This document shows positions 16,554 through 23,473 of a stretch of 64,000 nucleotides of DNA, one piece after another. The DNA is taken from NCBI RefSeq assembly GCF_040676675.1, contig NZ_JBFAPK010000035.1, positions 1-64,000 of the forward strand. The letters run 5' to 3'. Origin of the DNA: JBFAPK01 sp040676675. Lineage in GTDB: Bacteria > Actinomycetota > Actinomycetes > Mycobacteriales > Micromonosporaceae. Made by a program: the position numbers and the translations under genes. The notes below the pieces were generated by a model. The model made no database searches. It saw only the letters and a list, made by a program, of their open reading frames with translations, and was not told the origin of the DNA. The stretch's first letter is position 1, and each line of letters opens with the position of its first letter.

Positions 16554-17225
16554 CGCAATTCCTCCCCCTATGAATGGGCCATTGTTTGGCCCCGGGAGAG
16601 CATGGCATTCCATCGACGCCCGCCGCATATTCTGCCCGGTTCGCGACAACCAAAGGAGGCGCAACAAAAACACGTCGACATGAGGTCGACATTCGCCGCC
16701 GAATCGTCCGCGTCGGGGAAATTCGCACCACAGTGGACACCCGAGATACCCGATACAGTGCGGCCTCCCGGTGAAGGTGACGCGAAGGCGCGGTTACGTT
16801 GTCGCCATTACGACCAACGGATCGGGGCATGTCCGACCAACCGGCGACCCGCGCCGAAAGGGACCGACGAATGCCGCTATTTCGCGTCGGGGCAGCACCA
16901 TTCCGGGCAGGTCGGCCAGCACGCCGCGGGCGCTTTCCGATCCGGCCCGACAGGATTCCGTGGTCCACCGAGGCCCGGAACGGCTCCCGGTCCCGTCGGG
17001 CCGCGGCCGACCGCTCCAACGAGAGGGCTCCGGCCGGCGCGGTTCCCGGTCGCGCCTCGCCGTGGCCGACCGCCGTCCCGGCCGGCTGGTGCAGGCCCGG
17101 GAGATGCCGCGCGGGACTCCCGGCGCCCGTCGGGCCGCTCCGGTCGAGGCCGCTTGACCCGCGACGCTCGCAGCCATATATTCGTACGCGAGTACTCGGG
17201 AACGAGGATCGCGGGGGTGAGGCGC
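16554..17225. other. 672-bp divergent intergenic region
   Basis: The part next to the metalloprotease (16554-16850) has a lower GC content than the surroundings and carries its ribosome-binding site. The part near padR holds the padR promoter. No frame here has both a ribosome-binding site and coherent codon bias. Confidence 0.55.
17154..17198 (+). promoter_or_regulatory. padR promoter with a palindromic operator at the start site
   Basis: A -35 TTGACC (17154-17159) and a -10 TATATT (17177-17182) are 17 bp apart. The perfect palindrome CGAGTACTCG (17189-17198) sits where transcription would start. This is consistent with autorepression by PadR, though binding is inferred. Confidence 0.7.
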
Positions 17226-17873
17226 ATGACGAAGCGACGCAAGGTCGGCAACCTGCTGGCGCTGGCGGTGCTCTCGGCGCTCGCCCAACGACCCATGCAT
17301 CCGTACGAGATCGCCACCGCGCTGCGGTCCTGGGGCAAAGACCAGGACATGGGGCTCAAGTGGGGATCGTTCTACACGGTCGTCCGCAACATGGACAAAC
17401 ACGGCCTCATCGCGGCCGTGGAGAGCGTCCGCGAAGGCCGCCGGCCCGAGCGGACCGTCTACCGCATCACCGAGGCCGGCCGCGAAGAGCTGTCGGACTG
17501 GGCGCGGGAGTTGGTCTCCACTCCCGTGCCCGAGCGTTCGCACTTCCGCGCCGGACTCTCCGTGCTCGCCGTGCTCCACCCCGACGAGGCCACGCGGCTG
17601 CTGCGGCAGCGGCTGGACCTGCTGGAACGGGACGTCACCACGGCCCGTGAGGCGCTCGGGCAGCACGCCCGGCAGATCCCGCGGCTGTTCCTGGTCGAGT
17701 CGGAGTACGACCTGGCCATCCAGGAGGCGGAGGCGGCGTGGATCCGATCCCTGCTCGCCGAGTTCACCTCGGGTACCTACCCCGGGCTGGACGCCTGGCG
17801 GGCCTTCCACGAGACCGGCGAGATCCCGGCCGAGCTGGCCGAACTCGCGGAAAGGACCGATTTCACGGAGTAA
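17226..17873 (+). CDS. PadR-family transcriptional regulator
   Basis: 215 aa. The N-terminal winged helix is typical (LLALAVLSALAQRPMHPYEIATAL, with a wing ending RRPERTVYRITEAGREEL). The C-terminal dimerisation helices are of the longer PadR type. ATG 17226 has GTGAGG just upstream and is preceded by a good sigma-70-like promoter. A strong hairpin lies directly after the stop. It probably represses itself and the FAD monooxygenase downstream, releasing when a substrate-like compound binds. Confidence 0.9.
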   Translation: MTKRRKVGNLLALAVLSALAQRPMHPYEIATALRSWGKDQDMGLKWGSFYTVVRNMDKHGLIAAVESVREGRRPERTVYRITEAGREELSDWARELVSTPVPERSHFRAGLSVLAVLHPDEATRLLRQRLDLLERDVTTAREALGQHARQIPRLFLVESEYDLAIQEAEAAWIRSLLAEFTSGTYPGLDAWRAFHETGEIPAELAELAERTDFTE

Positions 17874-17878
17874 CGAGC

Positions 17879-17914
17879 GACCCCGGTGCGGTGCGCCAAC
17901 ACCGCACCGGGGTC
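17879..17914 (+). terminator. Perfect 15-bp hairpin between padR and the monooxygenase
   Basis: GACCCCGGTGCGGTG (17879-17893) pairs perfectly with 17900-17914 around a 6-nt loop, 5 bp after the padR stop. It is either a terminator or an attenuator lowering transcription into the next gene. Confidence 0.8.
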
Positions 17915-18034
17915 AGTACCTCGAACCGCACCAGGGAAGGCACTCGGTCCGAAGCGGCGATACCGAGGATAGCCGGGTTCCCTCCCTGGACGGTTCGGCC
18001 ACCTGCGAGAACCGAGAAAACCAGGGAGAAGATC

Positions 18035-19240
18035 ATGTCCAAGGCAAGAACGGCGATCGTCGTCGGCGGCGGCATCGCCGGTCCGGTGGCGGCGTTGGCG
18101 CTGCGCAAGGCCGGCATCGAGGCCACCGTCCACGAGGCGTACCCGCACACGGCCGACGGTATCGGCGGCACGATCGCGCTCGCGCCGAACGGCCTCGCGG
18201 CGCTGGGCGTCGTGGACGCCGACGCGGCCGTGACCGCGATCGCCACGCCGATCTCGCGGCAGGTGATGGTCGTGGGCGAGAAGCGCATCGAACTGCCCCG
18301 CCTGGCCGACCTGCCGCCGTTGCAGGTGGTCAACCGCGGCGCGCTCTATCGCGTACTGCACGACCGGGCGGTCGCCGGGGGTGTCGGCTTCGAGTACGGC
18401 AAGCGCCTGGTCGACGTCAGCGAGTCCGGCACGGGCATCACCGCGCGGTTCGCCGACGGCAGCACGGCGAGCGCGGACATCCTCGTCGGGGCCGACGGCG
18501 TGCACTCGACCGTACGGCGCCTCATCGACCCGGACGCCCCGCAGGCGCGCTACACGGGAATGCTCGGCTTCGAGGCGCTCGCCAGCCACGAGGTGGACAC
18601 CGAGCCGGGGACGATGACCTTCGCCTTCGGCCGGCACGCCTACTACCTCTACTGGCCGGAGCCGGGCGGCGGCACCCGCTGGGGCGCCAACCTGCCGCAG
18701 GAGCGCCCGATGAGCACCGCCGAGGCGCGGGCGGTCCCCCCGGCCGACTGGCTGCGCACCCTGCGCACCGCGTACGGGAACGACGACCCCGGCCGCGACC
18801 TGATGCGGACCAGCACCGCCGAGGGCCTGCTCGCGGTGGGCTCCCTGCACATCATGCCGCCGGTACCGCACTGGTACCGGGGCCGGATGGTGCTCGTCGG
18901 AGACTCGGCGCACGCCCCCTCCAACAGCTCCGGTCAGGGCGCGTCGCTGGCGATCGAGAGCGCGGTGCAGCTCGCCCGATGCCTGCGCGACCTGCCCGAC
19001 ATCCCGTCGGCGTACGCCGCCTTCGTGCGGCTGCGGCGCGAGCGGGTGGAGCGGATCGCCGCCCGGGCGGCGCGCATCAACCACACCAAGGCCCCCGGCC
19101 CGGTGGCCCGGGTGCTGATGCCGGTGCTCATGCCGATGATGGTGAAGGTCGCCATGAACCCGGAGAAGATGCTCGGCCCGGAGCACCGCTACACGATCGA
19201 CTGGGACGCGCCGGTCACGGCGGCGCCCGCGCTGCGCTGA
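18035..19240 (+). CDS. FAD-dependent monooxygenase (PHBH-like)
   Basis: 401 aa class A flavoprotein hydroxylase. Motifs: the dinucleotide site VVGGGIAGPVAALALRKAG, the middle motif GADGVHSTVR, and the FAD ribityl-binding GDSAHAPSNSSGQGASLAIE. Such enzymes hydroxylate aromatic or polycyclic substrates, including antibiotics, using NAD(P)H and O2. ATG 18035 follows AGGGAGAAGATC. It lies 161 bp downstream of padR. The last codons and the stop are repeated three times in tandem. Confidence 0.9.
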   Translation: MSKARTAIVVGGGIAGPVAALALRKAGIEATVHEAYPHTADGIGGTIALAPNGLAALGVVDADAAVTAIATPISRQVMVVGEKRIELPRLADLPPLQVVNRGALYRVLHDRAVAGGVGFEYGKRLVDVSESGTGITARFADGSTASADILVGADGVHSTVRRLIDPDAPQARYTGMLGFEALASHEVDTEPGTMTFAFGRHAYYLYWPEPGGGTRWGANLPQERPMSTAEARAVPPADWLRTLRTAYGNDDPGRDLMRTSTAEGLLAVGSLHIMPPVPHWYRGRMVLVGDSAHAPSNSSGQGASLAIESAVQLARCLRDLPDIPSAYAAFVRLRRERVERIAARAARINHTKAPGPVARVLMPVLMPMMVKVAMNPEKMLGPEHRYTIDWDAPVTAAPALR

Positions 19241-19312
19241 CCCGGCACGTGGAACCCGCGCTGCGCTGACCCGGCACATGGAACCCGCGCTGCGCTGACC
19301 CGGCACATGGGA
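19226..19312 (+). repeat. Triple 29-bp repeat of the monooxygenase 3' end
   Basis: Copies at 19226-19254, 19255-19283 and 19284-19312 each include the final codons and stop (CTGCGCTGA). Copies 2 and 3 share an A where copy 1 has G, so the third copy came from the second. Confidence 0.95.
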
Positions 19313-19400
19313 GGGGTCGGCGGCCGGCACCGGCCGTCGGCCCCGGTCCGCCCAGCCGTGGCACGGCCGGCGACGGACCGGGCGCCGGCAGCCCGGGTGG

Positions 19401-20003
19401 TCAACGCCGCCCGGCGTCGGTCCCCGCGCCGAGGCGGCGCACGATCCGGGCCGGGTTGCCGACCGCGACGACCCCGGCCGGCAGGTCCCGGGTGACCACC
19501 GAGCCGGCGCCGACCACGCTGTCCTCGCCGATCGTCACCCCCGCCAGGACGATGACGCCGCTGCCGAGCCAGACGTTGTCGCCGACGGCGATCGGGCGGG
19601 CGGACTCCCACTTCGCCCGGCGCGGCTCGGGCTCAAGCGGGTGGCTCGGGGGAAGCAGCTGGACGTTCGTACCGATCTGCACGTCGTCGCCGATGGTGAT
19701 GGGCGCCACGTCCAGCGCCACCAGGCCGAAGTTGGCGAAGGTTCGGGCGCCGACGCGCAGGTGCTCGCCGTAGTCGACGTAGAACGGTGGCCTGATCTCG
19801 GTATCCTCGCCGACAGCGCCCAGCAGCTCACGCAGCAGCCGGCGCCGCTCGTCGGGCTCCCGGGCCGAGGTCGCGTTGTAGGCGCTCATGAGGTCCATGG
19901 CGCGAAGATGCCGCTCGGTCAGCTCGGGATCGTCGGCGAGGTAGCGGTCGCCGGCGAGCATCCGCTCGCGCATCGAGCGGCCATCCGGCACGGCAGCGGT
20001 CAC
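19401..20003 (-). CDS. Maltose O-acetyltransferase-like hexapeptide transferase
   Basis: 200 aa acetyl-CoA-dependent sugar O-acetyltransferase. The N-terminal helical part MRERMLAGDRYLADDPEL is the maltose-acetyltransferase domain. The C-terminal left-handed beta helix has hexapeptide repeats (ITIGDDVQIG, VIVLAGVTIGEDSVVGAGSV) and ends in NPARIVRR. GTG 20003 is chosen because TAGGTT lies 8 nt upstream (leaderless layout). ATG 20060 lies inside a terminal repeat of the MITE-like element, and ATG 19973 is also possible. Confidence 0.8.
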   Translation of the reverse strand: MTAAVPDGRSMRERMLAGDRYLADDPELTERHLRAMDLMSAYNATSAREPDERRRLLRELLGAVGEDTEIRPPFYVDYGEHLRVGARTFANFGLVALDVAPITIGDDVQIGTNVQLLPPSHPLEPEPRRAKWESARPIAVGDNVWLGSGVIVLAGVTIGEDSVVGAGSVVTRDLPAGVVAVGNPARIVRRLGAGTDAGRR

Positions 20004-20045
20004 ACCTGGGAAACCTACCGTAGTCACAAGCTCACGATCCGCCGC

Positions 20046-20212
20046 TAGGTCGCGTTTCATGAGGGCGGTCGAACCGAGGCGGAGCTCGGACGGCGGTCCG
20101 GCAAGGCGCGAGTTCGTCCGGATACCGGTGTGGTAGCCGGACGGAGGCGCAACGCGGCCGGCCGTCGTCCGGGCCGGCCGCAGGCCGGCCAGTCCTCATG
20201 AAACGCGGCCTA
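20046..20212. mobile_element. MITE-like element, 167 bp including TA flanks
   Basis: TAGGTCGCGTTTCATGAGG (20046-20064) is matched in reverse complement at 20194-20212 with one mismatch in 19. TA at both outer ends fits the TA target duplication of IS630/Tc1-type elements. Inside is a further hairpin (arms 20116-20126 and 20132-20142, one mismatch). It is too short for a transposase. The right end supplies the stop codon of the neighbouring PRC-barrel gene. Confidence 0.65.
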
Positions 20213-20593
20213 ATCCAGGTGCAGGTCCCGCCACGGCACGGTACGCGTGCTCCGCCGCAGGACCGCCCGCGCGAGGATCTCCAGCAGCCACGGTCCGCGT
20301 ACCTGTTCCCGCTCGTAGCCGAGCAGCCGCCCCCACGGCCCGCGCACGACCACGACCGCGTTGACGTACGGGCGGCCGTCGTCGCCGGGTTCGGCGCGCA
20401 GGTCCACGACCCGGCCGAGGTGCCGCCCCTCGGCGTCCCTGGCGGCCCGGCCGAGCAGGTCGCTGGCGCGCAACGGCCGCCCGGCCGGGGCACGCTCCGG
20501 CGCCGGCGGACCGGGCTCGGCCGGGGCGCTCTCGGTGGGGGGTTCTGGGTCGGGCGGTTCTGGGTCGGGCGGTACGTTCCGCTCAGGCGGCAT
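20210..20593 (-). CDS. PRC-barrel domain protein, C-terminus set by the MITE
   Basis: 127 aa. After a Pro/Glu-rich N-terminus (PPDPEPPDPEPPTESAP), residues ~42-125 form a PRC-barrel: RASDLLGRAARDAEGRHLGRVVDL ... YVNAVVVVRGPWGRLLG. PRC-barrels bind protein or RNA partners or charged lipids. The stop TAG (20210-20212) is the outer edge of the MITE-like repeat, so the original C-terminus may have been different. The start overlaps the upstream PRC gene by 11 bp. Confidence 0.75.
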   Translation of the reverse strand: MPPERNVPPDPEPPDPEPPTESAPAEPGPPAPERAPAGRPLRASDLLGRAARDAEGRHLGRVVDLRAEPGDDGRPYVNAVVVVRGPWGRLLGYEREQVRGPWLLEILARAVLRRSTRTVPWRDLHLD

Positions 20594-20957
20594 GGTCGGC
20601 TCCCGGGATGCGCCCGATCAGGTGCTCGTCCAGCCACCGCTCCAGCGCCGGCGCGGCCAGCACCTCCCGGCGTACGGACAGGTGGACCGCGGAGTCGACG
20701 CGGGCGACCAGCTCGTACCCGATCCGGCGCGGCCCCAGCCGGTGCGTGTCGAGTCGGGCGGCGGTGGCGGTGATCCAGCGGCCGAGCGCCCCGCCGAACC
20801 GCGCGCCGAGCGCCTGCTGGCCGGTGAGCAGGGCGGCCACGTACGGGATCCCGTCGGGGCCCGGGGCCAGCTCGACGTCGTCGACCTTTCCGACCGGGGT
20901 GCCGTCCCGGTCGACGATCTGCCGGTCGAGCAGGTCGAAGCCGATCAGTAGGGGCAT
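20583..20957 (-). CDS. PRC-barrel domain protein
   Basis: 124 aa. The PRC-barrel is shown by FDLLDRQIVDRDGTPVGKVDDVEL and YVAALLTGQQALGARFGG. The C-terminal part (RIGYELVARVDSAVHLSV) may be a second half-barrel. The gene begins 3 bp after the stop of the Nramp-like gene and overlaps the next PRC gene, so all three are probably translated from one message. The neighbours suggest a membrane-linked role alongside the transporter. Confidence 0.75.
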   Translation of the reverse strand: MPLLIGFDLLDRQIVDRDGTPVGKVDDVELAPGPDGIPYVAALLTGQQALGARFGGALGRWITATAARLDTHRLGPRRIGYELVARVDSAVHLSVRREVLAAPALERWLDEHLIGRIPGADHAA

Positions 20958-20960
20958 CCG

Positions 20961-22190
20961 TCAGCCTCCCATCCCGGTCATGACCATCAGCGGGATCGCC
21001 GCGACGGCCGCGGCGACCACGATGATCAGGTAGACGACGCCGAAGGCGTTGGCGAGCCGGCCGTTGACCCGGTCGCCGAGGTAGCCGCGGTCGTTGGCGA
21101 CGACCAGGATCGGCAGGTAGGTCAGGGGCAGCACGACCGCGCTGAAGATCAGCATGTACTCGGTGAGCTGGACCGGGTCGATGGTGGTCAGCAGGGCGGC
21201 GACGGCCAGCAGGATGCCGACCAGCACCACCGTGTGGAACCGGGCGGCCTGCCGGGGCCGCAGCAGCTTCCCCCAGGACCAGCCGAGGTACTGCGCGACG
21301 GTGTAGCCGGCGGAAAGCCCGGTCTCCATCGCCGCGCCGAAGGTGGCGGCGAAGACGCCCAGGATCAGCAGCGCGAGCCCGATCTTGCCGAACGCGAGGC
21401 CGGCCGGGAGGACCGCCTGGCCGAGCGTGTCGACCTGGATCCCGCCGGGCTGGAACACGATCGCGGAGGTGGCGAGGAAGCCGAAGGCGAGCAGCCCACC
21501 GAGGGGAAACCCGAGGAAGACGTTGACCCGCGAGATCACGAGATCCCTGGCCGACCAGCCCTCCTCCACCGCGCCGGACGAGAAGAAGAAGACCTCGTAC
21601 GGGGTCATCGCGGAGGCGAAGAGCGCGATCGCCATGAACCAGTAGGTGGGCCAGTTCTCCCCGGCCGGCGGCGCGAGGCTGAACGCCTGGTGCCGCAGCG
21701 CCGCCACCGGCGGGTGCAGCCAGAGCACCGCCACGAGCAGCACGACCAGGGTGAGACCGCCGAGGCCGAAGATCCGTTCGAGGGTCTCGAACTTCGCCCG
21801 CCAGAGCGCGAGCCAGAGCACCAGCGCGACCAGCGGCACCCAGAGCAGGTACGGCGCGCCGCTGAGCAGCTGCAACGCCAGCGCCACGCCACCGATCTCG
21901 GCGGCGAGGGTCATCAGCGTGATCAGGTACGAGCCGAGCAGGTTGACCAGCGCCACCCGTGGCCCGAGCCGCTCCCGTACCAGGTCGAAGACCGGCCGGG
22001 TGGAGACCGTGGCGACCCGGCCGGCCATCTCGGCGTACACGCAGATGCCGATCACCCCGACGACCAGGACCCAGGCGTGCGCGAGCCCGAACCGCGAACC
22101 GGCCTCCGAGGTGGAGACGATGTCGCCGATGTCGACGAAGCCGCCGATCGCGGTGAGGATACCCAGCGTGATGGCGAGGAGTCGCTTCAC
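20961..22190 (-). CDS. Nramp-like membrane transporter with a divergent metal site
   Basis: 409 aa with about 11 membrane segments of the Nramp/LeuT fold. The canonical metal motif DPGN of segment 1 is replaced by Asp20-Ile-Gly-Asp23 (GGFVDIGDIVSTSEAG). In segment 6 the canonical MPH(N) becomes Met195-Thr-Pro-Tyr-Glu (ASAMTPYEVFFFSSG). Such changes are seen in Nramp-related proteins that do not carry Mn/Fe in the usual way. GTG 22190 lies within a duplicated segment that also carries its ribosome-binding site (GAGGAGCACGG). Confidence 0.8.
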   Translation of the reverse strand: MKRLLAITLGILTAIGGFVDIGDIVSTSEAGSRFGLAHAWVLVVGVIGICVYAEMAGRVATVSTRPVFDLVRERLGPRVALVNLLGSYLITLMTLAAEIGGVALALQLLSGAPYLLWVPLVALVLWLALWRAKFETLERIFGLGGLTLVVLLVAVLWLHPPVAALRHQAFSLAPPAGENWPTYWFMAIALFASAMTPYEVFFFSSGAVEEGWSARDLVISRVNVFLGFPLGGLLAFGFLATSAIVFQPGGIQVDTLGQAVLPAGLAFGKIGLALLILGVFAATFGAAMETGLSAGYTVAQYLGWSWGKLLRPRQAARFHTVVLVGILLAVAALLTTIDPVQLTEYMLIFSAVVLPLTYLPILVVANDRGYLGDRVNGRLANAFGVVYLIIVVAAAVAAIPLMVMTGMGG

Positions 22191-22237
22191 CCGTGCTCCT
22201 CGACGAAGTGGGGCTTCACCTGTGCTCCTCGACGAAG
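22184..22237 (-). repeat. Duplicated gene junction (stop, RBS and start)
   Basis: A 25-bp sequence at 22213-22237 recurs at 22184-22208 with one mismatch. The first copy contains the end and stop of the membrane-protein gene; the second supplies the GAGGAG site and GTG start of the Nramp-like gene. Confidence 0.9.
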
Positions 22238-22674
22238 CCGGAGAGCCCGGCGGCGACCGGTTCCAGGGCGTCCACCGCGGCCCGGGTCGCGGCCGTGTCC
22301 CCCTCCTCGGTGGCCCGCTCCAGCCGGCCGAGCGCGACGTCGGCCGAGGTCAGCAGCGGGTGCAGCCGGGCCTGTAGCGCCGCGCTCGGTTCGTCGGGGG
22401 GCGCCGTACCCGCGAACCGCTTGGCCGCACCGGCCAGCGCCGCGCGGGCGTCGTCCAGGGTGCTGGTCACGTACGGGCCGGGCAGGCGCCCGTCGAGCCG
22501 GGCCCGGCCGGCCAGCCGGGCGGTACCGACCGCGTTGTAGGCGGACTGGGCGGACCGGACCGCCGTCTTGCGGTAGTCCTGCCGGTCGGTGGGGGACGTC
22601 GACAGGTACCCGCCGACGCCCCAGACCGCCACCACCGCCGCGACCGGCAGCACCGCCCACCATCGCGCCCGCAC
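22216..22674 (-). CDS. Membrane-anchored helical protein of unknown function
   Basis: 152 aa. One N-terminal membrane segment (WWAVLPVAAVVAVWGVGGYL) is followed by an extracytoplasmic, mostly helical part rich in Ala and Arg (QSAYNAVGTARLAGRARLDG). I do not recognise the family. It sits between the hemerythrin gene (9-bp gap) and the Nramp-like gene, so it may belong to a hemerythrin-transporter operon. Its final FVEEH codons are repeated downstream. Confidence 0.7.
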   Translation of the reverse strand: MRARWWAVLPVAAVVAVWGVGGYLSTSPTDRQDYRKTAVRSAQSAYNAVGTARLAGRARLDGRLPGPYVTSTLDDARAALAGAAKRFAGTAPPDEPSAALQARLHPLLTSADVALGRLERATEEGDTAATRAAVDALEPVAAGLSGFVEEHR

Positions 22675-22683
22675 CGGCGGGCC

Positions 22684-23184
22684 TCAGGCCTTGACCGCGT
22701 CGACGGCCTTCTTCAGCGCGCCCGGCTCGGTCGGCTTGCGCGGGGCCTTCTCCTTCAGTTCGAGCATCCGCGCGCCGATCTCCTGGAGCTTCTTGCGGCC
22801 GAGCCCCTCACGCACCTTCGGGAACCACTCCTGCTCCTCCTCCTCGATGTGGTGCGTCACGTTCTCGATCAGCACCATCGTCTTGGCGTCGAAGCGTTCG
22901 TCGTCGGGGGACATCGAGGCGAGCTCCAGGCAGAGCACGTCGGCGACGTGGTGCTCCTCGTACGACTCCAGCACGTCGTCCTCGAGATCCGGCAGCAGCT
23001 CGCGGGTCTCCGGGTACATGCACTCGTTCTCGATGTAGGTGTGGACGGTGAGCTGCTCGATGATCTGCTCGACGAGCCGCCCCTTCTTGGCGCTGGCGTC
23101 CTCACCGGCGTCCTGGAACTCCTTGAACAGCCGCTTGATCTCCTTGTGGTCCTCTTTCAGCAGCACGATCGCGTCGGTGGACAT
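22684..23184 (-). CDS. Hemerythrin HHE-domain protein
   Basis: 166 aa. The diiron-site residues fall in the normal order: LLKEDHKEIKRLF, LTVHTYIENECMYPE, SYEEHHVADVLC and VTHHIEEEEQEWFP. Hemerythrins bind O2 or sense oxygen, NO or iron. The C-terminal Lys/Pro/Ala tail (LKEKAPRKPTEPGALKKAV) is typical of actinobacterial members. ATG 23184 has GAGGAGGGCGC directly upstream. It is the first gene of a run ending with the Nramp-like transporter and PRC-barrel proteins. Confidence 0.9.
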   Translation of the reverse strand: MSTDAIVLLKEDHKEIKRLFKEFQDAGEDASAKKGRLVEQIIEQLTVHTYIENECMYPETRELLPDLEDDVLESYEEHHVADVLCLELASMSPDDERFDAKTMVLIENVTHHIEEEEQEWFPKVREGLGRKKLQEIGARMLELKEKAPRKPTEPGALKKAVDAVKA

Positions 23185-23473
23185 GCGCCCTCCTCGGTCC
23201 CGGGGGTGGGGTTGCGGATGTCGGCCCTGGTACCCGGGCGCTTTCGCGCGGAAACCCCTCGCACCGCCGCTAACCAGCCGTAACGGGACGGTCGCGTCCA
23301 GCACGGACGGGCCCCCCGTGGTGCCGGCGTTTGCGCGGTGACCGCGACCGGCTCCGGCGGCGGTCGAGGGCTCCGCCCGGCCCGGCCGGGTAGCGCTGTC
23401 GGGCTGGTCACATCCGCGACAGCGGCGGCCCGCTGCCGGTTGCCCGGGTGCGGCCGTGTGCCAAGGTGGGGCG

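Noticed and set aside
12081..17225. Very long + strand frame running into padR
   Set aside because: It is antisense to the alcohol dehydrogenase and metalloprotease genes and crosses the N gap; only its last 215 codons are a real gene.
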